From positions 1-64,000 of the forward strand of contig NZ_MUZV01000004.1 of assembly GCF_002000025.1 (NCBI RefSeq): DNA of 64,000 nucleotides. The letters are read 5' to 3'. The first letter of the stretch is position 1, and every line of letters starts with the position of its first letter. Made by a program: the position numbers and the translations under genes. This document shows, one piece after another, positions 38,152-48,225 of the stretch. A model generated the notes under the pieces. That model was not told where the DNA came from. It searched no databases and saw only the letters and a list, made by a program, of their open reading frames with translations. This DNA comes from Cognaticolwellia aestuarii (GTDB lineage Bacteria; Pseudomonadota; Gammaproteobacteria; Enterobacterales; Alteromonadaceae).

Positions 38152-39258
38152 ATGACAACTTCATGGTCAGCATTTAAAAATAAAATCAGTCAGTGCCTAT
38201 GTCCACCAGGCAACGGAGTTTTTACCGTTAACACCGCAAAAGAACGTAAAGAGCGTTTACATCAAGCGTTATTTGGCCAATCAGATAATATTGAGGCTCT
38301 ATGGCAGCAAAGCATTGAAAAATTGCCAGAATCAACTAATGCAGTGATTCTAGGCATTGCTTCAGATTGTGGCGGCGGTATTTTACGTGGCGCAAACTGG
38401 GGGCCATTATTTGTTCGTTCAACATTACTCGCACAATATCCCAATTTAACTGCCTTTGATTTAGGTGACGTGCGAGTTATTCCTCATTTGTTACACGATA
38501 AATATCTTAATGAATCCACGTTGGCCAATTGTCGTAAAGCACTGTACCAAAATGAAAAAAGCGAATTAGCGGTTAGTCCATTAACGATAACTGAAGACGT
38601 TTTACACGACTTTTATGCTGAATTTCCAAACAAAGGTATTTTTGGTATTGGCGGTGATCATTCGGTAAGCTACCCATTAACAAAAGCATATTTACAGGCA
38701 AAGAAAAAGCAAGGCGTACGTGCTGCAATTGTTCATTTTGATGCACATACTGATTTGCTCGTCGAACGTTTAGGTATCGATCTTTGCTTTGGCTCTTGGT
38801 GTACACACATTTTAGATGATTTAACTGAGCATCGTGATTTGATTCAAGTTGGAATTCGCTCAAGCGGCAAGCCTAAGTCACATTGGGAAAGCACCTTTGG
38901 AGTTAAACAACATTGGGCTCATGAAGTTAAAGAGCAAGGTGTTGAAGCGGTTATTGAAAAAATTATTACTCAGTTAAAGGCTGATAATATTGATGAAGTT
39001 TATGTCAGCTTTGATATTGACGCGCTCGATGAAAGCTTTGCCTCGGCAACAGGTACACCTGAGCCTGATGGCCTATCTCCAAACGAAGCGATGCAAATAC
39101 TACGTGCTGTTGCTGCTCAGTGCCCTATCACTGGCGCTGATATGATGGAGATAGCACCATTTACTGATAGCACAGGCTTAGGCGAAGTTAGCCGTGATAG
39201 AACGTTAGCGGCCGGTGCTGAAATTTCAGCCTTTTTAATTGAAGAAATGAATAAGTAA
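38152..39258 (+). CDS. Arginase/agmatinase/formimidoylglutamase family ureohydrolase
   Basis: This 368-residue manganese enzyme hydrolyses a guanidino or formimino group. All metal-binding motifs are present: GGDHSVSYP, HFDAHTDL, and SFDIDALDESFASATGTPEPDGLSP, with the usual histidine and aspartate ligands. An N-terminal extension of about 60 residues precedes the catalytic domain (about 62-362). The substrate may be arginine, agmatine, proclavaminate-like compounds or formiminoglutamate. No hut gene, speA or urease is adjacent, so context does not decide. The gene stands alone and ends in a strong terminator. Confidence 0.88.
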   Translation: MTTSWSAFKNKISQCLCPPGNGVFTVNTAKERKERLHQALFGQSDNIEALWQQSIEKLPESTNAVILGIASDCGGGILRGANWGPLFVRSTLLAQYPNLTAFDLGDVRVIPHLLHDKYLNESTLANCRKALYQNEKSELAVSPLTITEDVLHDFYAEFPNKGIFGIGGDHSVSYPLTKAYLQAKKKQGVRAAIVHFDAHTDLLVERLGIDLCFGSWCTHILDDLTEHRDLIQVGIRSSGKPKSHWESTFGVKQHWAHEVKEQGVEAVIEKIITQLKADNIDEVYVSFDIDALDESFASATGTPEPDGLSPNEAMQILRAVAAQCPITGADMMEIAPFTDSTGLGEVSRDRTLAAGAEISAFLIEEMNK

Positions 39259-39330
39259 ACCATATAAATAACAGTACGTACTTTACACTACATTATGCTG
39301 CGAGACTGTTAACCCATGTTAATTAAAACA

Positions 39331-39357
39331 AAAAAGCCGTTCAATGAACGGCTTTTT
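39331..39357. terminator. Bidirectional terminator
   Basis: Arms AAAAAGCCGTTCA (39331-39343) and TGAACGGCTTTTT (39345-39357) give T-runs on both strands. The hairpin serves the convergent ureohydrolase and Ig-like lipoprotein genes. Confidence 0.87.
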
Positions 39358-39373
39358 TGTTACTTAGTTCCGG

Positions 39374-41893
39374 TTACTCAATCACAATATTAACCGAACT
39401 ATAGGTTGTCGTTAAGCCACCAGGCGCCGTTACTTTTATTTCCAAAATGCCACTTTTAGGGTCTGCTTCACCTTTAATTGCCACACTAAAGGTACTTGCG
39501 CCATTGCGTGAATCACTTGGCCAAGTATAGCTACCTGTGCCGACCACTGTCCCGACACCGGCATCAAAAGATACAATCGTACCTTCAGGCATTGGTTGGT
39601 TATGAAAGTCAGCCACAGCAATCGTTACTGTTCCCGTATTTTCGCCTGCGATATAAAGTGTAGTATCTGTAGAGTCAAGATTTGGCGAACTAAGCGCGAC
39701 AGCATCATTTGTCGCTAACAATGTTATATAAGGTTCATCATCAGACATAACAATAACGGCAGAGCCGCGGACATTAGTTGAAACTTTCTGAGATTTTTTC
39801 GTTGGATCTGGCTCATCGTCTGGGTTAGCACAATACTGATTTACTACTTGTGTGCCAGGATTTGACACATCATTAAAGCCGCATAACACACCATTATATA
39901 CACCATCTTGCACGTCAAATGTACCGTTGGCATTAAAATCAACAAACTCTTCTAATTCACCACCAGTTTCAGAACTTGTCTCTTGTGGGTTATATAAATT
40001 ATCTTCATTATGGTCAACAAATGCTTCTTTTAAATCGTATGCTCTGCCACCCACATCTGTTCCTTGGAATAAAGTATATTCACTTTCATCAAAACGACCA
40101 TTACCATTCTTATCAGGAAAAGACTCTTCACCAATAGCCGTTGCTAAGACTGTGACACGACCGCCGAACTCCTGACCTAAATAATTTTTTCCGTCTGCCA
40201 AGGGCTCGCGAGCACAAAAAATAGTTGGATCAAGATCATTGGCTAATGTACAAAAACTTTGCGTCAAAATACGACCTGCCGGCCGAGGGTTTTGACTCGT
40301 CCACAAGACAGAACAAACACCATTCGTAGTCGTACACGAAGACTCTACAGAGCCACCTTCTGTTGTAAAATTAACTGCCGTGCCATCCGGTACAGGATTA
40401 TTAAAGGCATCAGCCATGCGAACAGTAACAGGCACTTCAACACCATCTACTCCCCATGCCTCTGGATTTGCTACCCCTCTAGACATACTGAAACTATCTT
40501 GGTCAGGTAACCCTGTTGAAACAACAAGTAAGCTAGACTGGGTAAAAACGATTTGATCGTTAAGTGTTTTAGTTGAAGCCGTCACACGAACGGTTGTCGG
40601 TACAGTACCCGAATTAACCACAGTTTGTACCAAACCTTGAGCGTTAGTTGTCGCAACTTCTTGACTTAAATTGATACCACCAACATTGGTATTTAATGCA
40701 AAATTAACATCTCGATTATTATACGGGTTGCCATCTGTGTCCTTGACTTTAAAAACGACAGTAGAACTCTCTGAGCCGCCAACAATACCAGTACCTAATA
40801 TGCCAATATTTTCAGGACTAGCTGAAACAAATTCAATACTACCAATATCAGCAGCTAGCACATTGATTGATGCCGAAGCTGATAAATTGATACCACCAGC
40901 ATTTGCAGTTACATTAATAGGATCATCACCCACACATCCTTGCGCTAAATAAGTACTTGTCGCAACACCGTTTGACGTTGTCACTGGGCTACTGAACATT
41001 GCTGTTGATTGTGCAGAACAGCCCGAAGAAAAATTCACCTCTACGGGTTCTGTAAATAAATTCCCTTGATCATCAACAATTGATACCGAAATAACACTAG
41101 TACCACCTGCAGAAATCTGTGCGAGAGAGACACTAGCAGCACCTTCTACAAATGGTGTCCCGCTTCCCATTGTAACTGTCGAAGAGCCAACAACAAGAAT
41201 AGTACTACTTGATTCGCCACTAGAAATAGATGCTGTAATTTCACCTGCACCTAGAGTGTCTCCCGCAAAAATATCAACAGTTGCTTGGTTATTATCATTA
41301 GTAATTGCTGATGCAATTGGGATATCACCGACAGTTGTACTAAATGTCACGATTAATGGTGCACTAATACCACCAACAGTAGCAACTACACGACCTGGTT
41401 TTGATGCTGTAATAGTATTGGTAACATCGCCGTTTTCGTCAACTAATACGACATTTACATTAATATTACCTACGACGCCAATGTCATCACCTTGGGTAGT
41501 AAAACCTAACGGCGTTGTCGAGCTTTCACCTGTAGAGATAGAAGCTGATATTTCAGCAGCGCCACGAACATTACCAGCGGTAAGCATTATCGTAGCAACA
41601 CCGCTATCATTAGTTAAAGCTGTGCCTGAAGCAGGAGAAAATGCCCCTAAACCAGTACTAAAGGTAACCGCTCTACGAGCAACAGGCTCAGAGCCTTGCA
41701 TAACGGTTGCAGTAACGGTTACTGGTGCTGCACCTGTCACCGTAGTTTCTGAAATAGCCAGTGAAATAGTTATAGCGTCTGGTGTACTACCATCGCCCTC
41801 ACCTGTGGTTTCATCAAAGCCACCACTACTACCGCCACACCCGATTAAGGTTGCGAACAGTAAAATAAAACTAAAGCGTTGAAGTAGCGCCAT
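39374..41893 (-). CDS. Ig-like repeat surface lipoprotein with EF-hand-like loops
   Basis: This large lipoprotein has about 839 residues. The signal peptide ends in the lipobox LIGCGG, so the mature protein begins at a lipidated cysteine, followed by a flexible GGSSGGFDETTGEGDGS linker. At least five to six bacterial Ig-like (Big_1/invasin-type) beta domains follow, each with a pattern such as VSVSIVDDQGNL, VNFSS, G.AT.TY. Around residues 600-690 an insert holds acidic loops DKNGNGRFDESEY, DHNEDNLYNPQE and DFNANGTFDVQDG, which look like calcium-binding EF-hand or dockerin-type loops. I preferred the ATG at 41893, which is preceded by GGGAG and gives a normal signal peptide; an ATG lies 11 codons earlier. 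The role is probably adhesion or cell-surface structure. Confidence 0.85.
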   Translation of the reverse strand: MALLQRFSFILLFATLIGCGGSSGGFDETTGEGDGSTPDAITISLAISETTVTGAAPVTVTATVMQGSEPVARRAVTFSTGLGAFSPASGTALTNDSGVATIMLTAGNVRGAAEISASISTGESSTTPLGFTTQGDDIGVVGNINVNVVLVDENGDVTNTITASKPGRVVATVGGISAPLIVTFSTTVGDIPIASAITNDNNQATVDIFAGDTLGAGEITASISSGESSSTILVVGSSTVTMGSGTPFVEGAASVSLAQISAGGTSVISVSIVDDQGNLFTEPVEVNFSSGCSAQSTAMFSSPVTTSNGVATSTYLAQGCVGDDPINVTANAGGINLSASASINVLAADIGSIEFVSASPENIGILGTGIVGGSESSTVVFKVKDTDGNPYNNRDVNFALNTNVGGINLSQEVATTNAQGLVQTVVNSGTVPTTVRVTASTKTLNDQIVFTQSSLLVVSTGLPDQDSFSMSRGVANPEAWGVDGVEVPVTVRMADAFNNPVPDGTAVNFTTEGGSVESSCTTTNGVCSVLWTSQNPRPAGRILTQSFCTLANDLDPTIFCAREPLADGKNYLGQEFGGRVTVLATAIGEESFPDKNGNGRFDESEYTLFQGTDVGGRAYDLKEAFVDHNEDNLYNPQETSSETGGELEEFVDFNANGTFDVQDGVYNGVLCGFNDVSNPGTQVVNQYCANPDDEPDPTKKSQKVSTNVRGSAVIVMSDDEPYITLLATNDAVALSSPNLDSTDTTLYIAGENTGTVTIAVADFHNQPMPEGTIVSFDAGVGTVVGTGSYTWPSDSRNGASTFSVAIKGEADPKSGILEIKVTAPGGLTTTYSSVNIVIE

Positions 41894-42286
41894 AAAAAGC
41901 ATCTCCCTGGTAATTTTTGTCATCAACTATCTCATCTTAACCGAATTTTTCAGAAAAGGTCAGCGATTAAGAAAAAAAACCTAACTTGGGTGATAGTTGA
42001 TGATTTTCAACTAGATAATCTATTAAATACTTGGTGATTTAAGTCACAACCCTAAACTTTTCAAAACATTACCTAGCATTCACATTGATAAAACAAGTGA
42101 AGCTCCCTGAATCACGAAACAACAAAAAAATGACTTCTTATCCTGACCTTTTATGATGATTGCCAGGCTATAAAATACACACTGATAAAATAATCTCTAT
42201 AAATCAACAAGCACAAGCCCTTAATCATTTGATTTATACTCCTAGCAACAACATAATAAGTTATCGTTCAATAAAACTAGAATAAT
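41894..42286. other. Divergent intergenic region
   Basis: This lies between the lipoprotein and DAACS symporter genes, with promoters for both expected. It is AT-rich; no gene, RNA element or clear operator was recognised. Confidence 0.45.
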
Positions 42287-43627
42287 ATGACTGAAAAAAA
42301 GCAAGCAAGTTTAACCACTAGAATTGTTACCGGCATGGTTGCAGGTATTCTTGTTGGTACCATTTTACAATGGTTGATGCCCGATGGTTCAGATGCCGTC
42401 ATTCCTTTGTACCTCTTTGACCTTTCATTACGCGGATTTTTAGTTGATGGCGTTTTCGAAGTTGGTGGACAAGTATTTATTTCCAGTTTACAAATGTTAG
42501 TGGTGCCATTGGTCTTTGTTTCGTTGATCTGCGGTACTTGTTCGTTAAAAGATACCACTAAGCTTGGCAGAATAGGCGGAAAAGCTATTGGGTTATATTT
42601 ATTAACCACTGCAATTGCCATTAGTTTTGCGATGTCGCTGGCTTTACTGATCAGCCCTGGAGAAGGGGTAGATATGGTTGCTGGCACTACATTTACTAGC
42701 CGTGAAGCACCGTCACTTGCACAAGTACTTATTCAAATGTTTCCAAGTAACCCATTTGCCGCTTTCGCTAAAGGCAATATGCTACAAGTTATTATTTTCG
42801 CATTATTGTTTGGTATCGCTATTGCTCTTTCTGGTAAAGCAGGTGAGCGAATTGCCTCATTATTCGAAGATTTAAGCGAAGTTATTATGCGCCTTGTAAC
42901 AATATTAATGAACATTGCACCTTATGGCGTATTTTGTTTATTAGCGGGTTTATTTACTGACGTTTCACTTAGCACTTTTGGCAATTTATTAAAATACTTT
43001 TTTGTTGTGGTATTTGCTTTATTATTACATGCCTTTGTTACCTACCCAGTATTACTTAAATTACTAACCGGCTTAAACCCGTTAATTTTCCTGAAAAAAA
43101 TGCGTGATACCGCCATTTTTGCTTTTTCAACGTCAAGTAGTAATGCCACATTACCGATAACCCTTGAGACGACGACCAAAAAAATGGGAGTAAAAAATTC
43201 TATCGCATCATTTACTGTCCCATTAGGTGCCACTATCAACATGGACGGCACCGCTATAATGCAGGGTGTTGCGACTGTTTTTATCGCCCAAGTATTTAGT
43301 CAAGATTTAACCCTTGCTGATTACTTAATGGTTATCCTTACCGCTACACTAGCTTCCATAGGCACCGCGGGGGTTCCTGGTGTTGGTTTAATCATGCTAG
43401 CAATGGTGTTAGAGCAAGTAGGCTTGCCTGTTGAAGGCATTGCCTTAATTATTGGTGTTGACCGCTTATTAGATATGACACGTACTGCTGTGAATGTTAC
43501 CGGCGACAGTATGGTTACGGTCATTGTTGGTAAGTCTGAACAACAGTTTGACGAAACCGTATTTAACGATGCTAACGCGGGTAAAAATATCGAAGATATC
43601 GACTTTCATCACTTGAATAAGCAATAA
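42287..43627 (+). CDS. Dicarboxylate/amino acid:cation symporter (DAACS family)
   Basis: This 446-residue inner-membrane symporter takes up dicarboxylates or acidic/neutral amino acids with sodium or protons. The family landmarks are clear: FAFSTSSSNATLPITLE (re-entrant hairpin 1, serine-rich), GATINMDGTAIMQGVATVFIAQ (NMDGT motif, helix 7), GTAGVPGVGLIMLAMVLEQVG (hairpin 2) and DRLLDMTRTAVNVTGDSMVTVIVG (helix 8, substrate and cation ligands). Eight helices plus two hairpins match GltP/GltPh topology. The exact substrate cannot be assigned. A hairpin follows the stop, and kdsA is convergent. Confidence 0.93.
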   Translation: MTEKKQASLTTRIVTGMVAGILVGTILQWLMPDGSDAVIPLYLFDLSLRGFLVDGVFEVGGQVFISSLQMLVVPLVFVSLICGTCSLKDTTKLGRIGGKAIGLYLLTTAIAISFAMSLALLISPGEGVDMVAGTTFTSREAPSLAQVLIQMFPSNPFAAFAKGNMLQVIIFALLFGIAIALSGKAGERIASLFEDLSEVIMRLVTILMNIAPYGVFCLLAGLFTDVSLSTFGNLLKYFFVVVFALLLHAFVTYPVLLKLLTGLNPLIFLKKMRDTAIFAFSTSSSNATLPITLETTTKKMGVKNSIASFTVPLGATINMDGTAIMQGVATVFIAQVFSQDLTLADYLMVILTATLASIGTAGVPGVGLIMLAMVLEQVGLPVEGIALIIGVDRLLDMTRTAVNVTGDSMVTVIVGKSEQQFDETVFNDANAGKNIEDIDFHHLNKQ

Positions 43628-43636
43628 TATTGCTCA

Positions 43637-43671
43637 AAGTGCCGTATTGTTTCATTAACAATACGGCACTT
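43637..43671 (+). terminator. Terminator-like hairpin after the symporter
   Basis: Perfect 15-base arms, AAGTGCCGTATTGTT (43637-43651) and AACAATACGGCACTT (43657-43671), flank a 5-base loop 9 bases after the stop. The following sequence is A/T-rich without a long T-run, so termination may be partial. Confidence 0.65.
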
Positions 43672-43695
43672 ATATTAATCTCCTTGGCCCTATCG

Positions 43696-43722
43696 AATAC
43701 TTCTAATACTTCTAATACTTCT
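43696..43722. repeat. Three perfect copies of a 9-bp tandem repeat
   Basis: AATACTTCT is repeated three times (43696, 43705, 43714) in the convergent intergenic region between the symporter and kdsA. No coding role is seen. Confidence 0.9.
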
Positions 43723-43822
43723 CAAACAGTGCATTAACATGATGGCTATATAAACCGCCAGTTTTGCGATATTGATAGCAAATAAACCATAATGTTTTTA
43801 CAGCAAAGTATTACACCAACAA

Positions 43823-43847
43823 AAAAGGTGCTAATTAGCACCCTTTT
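43823..43847 (-). terminator. Terminator after kdsA
   Basis: The palindrome GGTGCTAATTAGCACC (43827-43842) has A-rich left and T-rich right flanks and gives TTTTTT on the minus strand. It lies 33 bases past the kdsA stop. Confidence 0.8.
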
Positions 43848-43879
43848 ATCAATTCGTTATCGTATTAGCGTTTATTATA

Positions 43880-44740
<861 letters not shown>

Positions 44741-44755
44741 TTATAAGTTAGTGCA

Positions 44756-46018
44756 TTAACTACCGACAATTCTTAATAGCTGACCACATAACCATGCCAT
44801 GTATGTGCCTAATGCATAGCCTAAAACAGCTAACAATACACCTACAGGGGCGAGTGACGGATGAAATGCTGACGCAATAACGGGGGCAGACGCTGCACCA
44901 CCAATATTAGCTTTACTGCCTACAGCTAAATAAAATACCGGTGCTTTAATAAACTTACCAACAGCGAATAGTAAAATAACATGTACCGCCATCCAGATTA
45001 AGCCAATCACCATATACTTAGGTGCTTCGACGATTTGGGTAATGTCCATATGTAAACCAATCGTTGCCACGAGTACATAAAGGAAGCTGCTTCCTACTTT
45101 AGATGCCCCTACTGACTCTAAGTTTCTTACCTTGGTAAAAGATAATGCCAAACCAATACTCGTAACTAAGACAATGATCCAAAACAACTTGCTATGTAAA
45201 CTAAACTTCTTTAAATCAGGGTAGTTGTTTTGAAAGAATGGCACTAAATAATCAGCAGCAAGATGCGCCATACCAGCAGCACCTAAACCAACCGCTAATA
45301 TTAACATGTAATCTTTGAGCTCTGGTGTTCTAGAATTAGCCTTGGTATGCGCTTCTACTTTTTCCACTAAACGGTCAATACTTGATGTATCGGCACCATT
45401 TTTGGCATCAATACGCTTATGATTAGCGGCCATATAAAGTAGCCCGGCCATCCAAATATTTGCCACAACAATATCTACTGTTACCATGATAGTAAATATT
45501 TTGCCATCAGCCCCGTAGATTTCTTTCATGGCTAGCATATTAGCACCGCCACCAATCCAGCTACCGGCAAGCGCAGCCATACCACGCCATACAGCATCGG
45601 GGCCAGAGACACCAATTAATTCAGGCCAAATAGCTGAAACAATAAGTAGCGCTAATGGACCACCGATGATAACACCGACAGTACCGGTTAAAAACATAAT
45701 AACGGCTTTACTACCCAGCCCTGCAATCGCTTTGATATCAATACTTAAAGTTAATAAAACCAAACAAGCAGGCAACAAATAATACTTTGCGACTTCATCA
45801 ACTTGACTAATATCAGCACTAACAATGCCAAAAGTATTTAACAACGAAGGTAATAAGTAACACATAAGTAATGCGGGCACATATTTATAGAATGAACGGC
45901 AGGCTGCATTACTGCTAGTAGAAGTATAAAATACTAGGCCTAAAATGAGTGCTAAAATACCGAGAACGGTTGCATCGTTAGTGATTAATGGCATGTTAGC
46001 CACAACAGAATCTTGCAT
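44756..46018 (-). CDS. DUF819 family membrane protein
   Basis: This integral membrane protein of 420 residues and about 12 predicted helices is of the DUF819 (PF05684) family, whose transport function is not proven. Typical segments are LALILGLVFYTST at the start, WRGMAALAGSWIGGGANMLAMKEIYG in the middle, and GSKANIGGAASAPVIASAFHPSLAPVGVLLAVLGYALGTY at the end. These glycine-rich re-entrant motifs resemble those of gluconate/citrate-type or sodium-glutamate transporters. A hydrophilic loop spans about residues 208-235. Its position between sirB1 and kdsA is unusual and suggests a later insertion into the conserved cluster. Confidence 0.87.
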   Translation of the reverse strand: MQDSVVANMPLITNDATVLGILALILGLVFYTSTSSNAACRSFYKYVPALLMCYLLPSLLNTFGIVSADISQVDEVAKYYLLPACLVLLTLSIDIKAIAGLGSKAVIMFLTGTVGVIIGGPLALLIVSAIWPELIGVSGPDAVWRGMAALAGSWIGGGANMLAMKEIYGADGKIFTIMVTVDIVVANIWMAGLLYMAANHKRIDAKNGADTSSIDRLVEKVEAHTKANSRTPELKDYMLILAVGLGAAGMAHLAADYLVPFFQNNYPDLKKFSLHSKLFWIIVLVTSIGLALSFTKVRNLESVGASKVGSSFLYVLVATIGLHMDITQIVEAPKYMVIGLIWMAVHVILLFAVGKFIKAPVFYLAVGSKANIGGAASAPVIASAFHPSLAPVGVLLAVLGYALGTYMAWLCGQLLRIVGS

Positions 46019-46100
46019 TATTTATCCTTTTAATTTTCAAGCTTATTTATTATTTTTATAATGGTTAAAACACTTCTCGTATTTGTTTACGTTGATTTTA

Positions 46101-46901
46101 TTAATGTAATACCGTATCTGAAATTGAAATTTTATCTAACTGTAATTTTAACAGCTGCGCCGAAGGATCTTTTGGGCATTGCTCAACAAAGTACTGATAG
46201 TCATCGTATGCCACTTTAAAACAGTCAAGCTGGTGCAATAAAAAGCCCCGATCACGACGTTCAAATGGATCATTTGGGTTTAATGCCAAGAGCATATCAA
46301 CACACTTTAACGCATTATCGTACGCTTGCTCTCGTATAAATGCCGTTTTTAAACTCGTGATATGCTCAAGCACTAAGCTTTCTTGATTCATCGTATCTAA
46401 GGTAATTTCAAACGGATCGCCAGAAATTTCATTCATTCGGCTATCTAATTCATGCCAATTCAAAGATTCACCAGTTACAGGATCAAAAATAATGGCGTAA
46501 TTATCATCGCAAACAATGCGTAACATGGCTTTTTCAGGCACAAAAACAATATCTGCCTGACAATCACAAGCGTTAGCTACATACGCAATCAACACCGCTT
46601 TTAAAGTGGGTGAAATTAATTTATGGGCTAATGCTGACGATACTTGATGTGAAGCAACCGGCCAATATTGCTGTTGTTTATCGATAAACAATTGATCAAT
46701 AAACAAAGCATTAATTAGCACCTCTGCGCGTTCTACAGGCTCTGAAACCTTGTCCGTTTCGGCTTGACAATAACGCACTAATTCATCCACTTCGTTTTGA
46801 CCAGTAATTGTTTTACCAAAAATATACTCTTCTACTAATAAAAAAGTTTGTAATAGTTCACTTTGTTCAGATTTGATTTCTGACAACAACAGATCGTTCA
46901 T
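46101..46901 (-). CDS. sirB1: SirB1/YchA family protein
   Basis: This cytoplasmic protein has about 266 residues. The transglutaminase-like core-2 domain covers about residues 30-175, and a TPR-like C-terminal part (about 185-245) contains LKTAFIREQAYDNALKCVDMLLALNPNDPFERRDRGFLLHQ. The catalytic cysteine expected for true transglutaminases is not evident, so activity is doubtful. I chose the ATG at 46901; the frame is open 16 codons further, but that part overlaps the sirB2 end and is unconserved. The location after prmC and sirB2 supports the name. Confidence 0.85.
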   Translation of the reverse strand: MNDLLLSEIKSEQSELLQTFLLVEEYIFGKTITGQNEVDELVRYCQAETDKVSEPVERAEVLINALFIDQLFIDKQQQYWPVASHQVSSALAHKLISPTLKAVLIAYVANACDCQADIVFVPEKAMLRIVCDDNYAIIFDPVTGESLNWHELDSRMNEISGDPFEITLDTMNQESLVLEHITSLKTAFIREQAYDNALKCVDMLLALNPNDPFERRDRGFLLHQLDCFKVAYDDYQYFVEQCPKDPSAQLLKLQLDKISISDTVLH

Positions 46902-46935
46902 GAATACTCTATTAATATTAAATCTTGAATTTCTA

Positions 46936-47322
46936 CTATAAACCGGCAAAAAATACGGTTTCTTTACTCATCGCAATTCGAACAATGAGCATTACCCAGC
47001 CCATAGCACCTAAAAAGCCAATAATTTGCATCGTACGATTACGCGCTAGCTTTAAGGTGTAATAACCAGTAAAGATATACGCAACAACAGCAAATAATTT
47101 TTCAGCTAGCCACAATTGCTCAGCGGGGTTTATCGCTAATTTAATCGATAAAGCAATACCTAGCCCCAACAATAAGGTGTCGATAATATGTGGGGCGATT
47201 TTCAACCATTTCAATGTTAATTTTTCTGAATTAACTAAGGTTAAAGCAAAACGAAAAGTAAAAAGTAAAATACTGATCGCAGCAACGGTCATGTGTAAAT
47301 GTTTAAGCACGGTTAACTCCAT
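46936..47322 (-). CDS. sirB2: SirB2 family membrane protein
   Basis: This 128-residue inner-membrane protein has four predicted helices (about 10-28, 42-62, 73-93 and 100-120), matching SirB2/YchQ. Family-typical parts are LKHLHMTVAAISILLFTFRF at the start, PHIIDTLLLGLGIALSI in the middle, and YTLKLARNRTMQIIGFLGAMGWV. The function is unknown; the sir name derives from an early genetic link to Salmonella invasion genes. It begins 6 bases after the prmC stop and is followed by sirB1. Confidence 0.9.
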   Translation of the reverse strand: MELTVLKHLHMTVAAISILLFTFRFALTLVNSEKLTLKWLKIAPHIIDTLLLGLGIALSIKLAINPAEQLWLAEKLFAVVAYIFTGYYTLKLARNRTMQIIGFLGAMGWVMLIVRIAMSKETVFFAGL

Positions 47323-47328
47323 TAATTA

Positions 47329-48225
47329 TTATTGTTTATCGGTAAAACAACCAAACGTAACGCGGTCGTTATTACCATAATCTTTTATTGTTTGAATGTT
47401 ACTGTAAGCTAAATTAGCTAAAATGGTTTGTACTGCATGACTTTGTTCAAAACCATGTTCAATATACAGAAAACCACCCGGCTTTAAAAATTTAAGCGCT
47501 TGGCTGGCAATTATTTTAATATCAGCTAAACCATTATCGGGTGCCACCAATGCAGTTTTTGGCTCAAACTTAACATCACCCTCGTTCAGATGCTGATCAT
47601 GCTCATCAATATATGGTGGATTACTGACAATAACATCAAAGCCTTTATTTACAGTTACCTGACTAAACCAATCACTTTGATAAATCGTAACCTGAGTTAA
47701 TTGCAAGTTATCGGCATTGCTCTTGGCAAGCGCTACCGCATCATGGCTGTAATCTACTGCTTCTATTTGCCAATCAGGTTTTTCCGATGCTAACGCTAAA
47801 GCGATAGCGCCAGTGCCTGTCCCTAAATCCAAACAGCGGAGTGCTTTATCTTGATGGTGGTTCAAAACCAGCTCAACGAGCACTTCAGTATCAGGGCGAG
47901 GAATTAAAGTTGCGGGTGAGACTTGCAGTGGCAATGACCAAAACTCACGCATATTAACTATATAAGCAATTGGCTCACCCTGAAGTCTGCGTTGCATTAA
48001 TGCTAAAAACTGTTCAGTTTGTGGGGTGGTTAACTTATGCTCAGGCCAAGTCAAGATGAAAGTGGCCGGTTTGTTCATCACAAAGCAAAGTAAAATTTCA
48101 CTGTCCAACTTTGCACTGTCAGAATGAGGCAGCAAAAGCTGCTGACCAAAAGCAATTAATTCAGCAATGGTCAGCGATGATAATTTTTTAAGCGATAACA
48201 ATGGTGTTAATACAGGTTCAGACAC
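47329..48225 (-). CDS. prmC: Release factor glutamine methyltransferase
   Basis: PrmC methylates the glutamine of the GGQ motif in peptide-chain release factors, raising their activity. Its 298 residues have an N-terminal helical recognition domain (about 1-85) and a Rossmann methyltransferase domain. The SAM-binding CLDLGTGTGAIALALA motif and the NPPY catalytic motif (VIVSNPPYIDEHD) are intact. The gene overlaps its substrate's gene, prfA, by one base and is certainly co-transcribed with it. hemA lies upstream in the same order, as in E. coli. Confidence 0.96.
   Translation of the reverse strand: MSEPVLTPLLSLKKLSSLTIAELIAFGQQLLLPHSDSAKLDSEILLCFVMNKPATFILTWPEHKLTTPQTEQFLALMQRRLQGEPIAYIVNMREFWSLPLQVSPATLIPRPDTEVLVELVLNHHQDKALRCLDLGTGTGAIALALASEKPDWQIEAVDYSHDAVALAKSNADNLQLTQVTIYQSDWFSQVTVNKGFDVIVSNPPYIDEHDQHLNEGDVKFEPKTALVAPDNGLADIKIIASQALKFLKPGGFLYIEHGFEQSHAVQTILANLAYSNIQTIKDYGNNDRVTFGCFTDKQ

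Noticed and set aside
41256-41882. 208-codon plus-strand frame inside the Ig-like lipoprotein gene
   Set aside because: A shadow frame of the repetitive Thr/Ala/Val-rich coding strand; it has no start signal and no domain.
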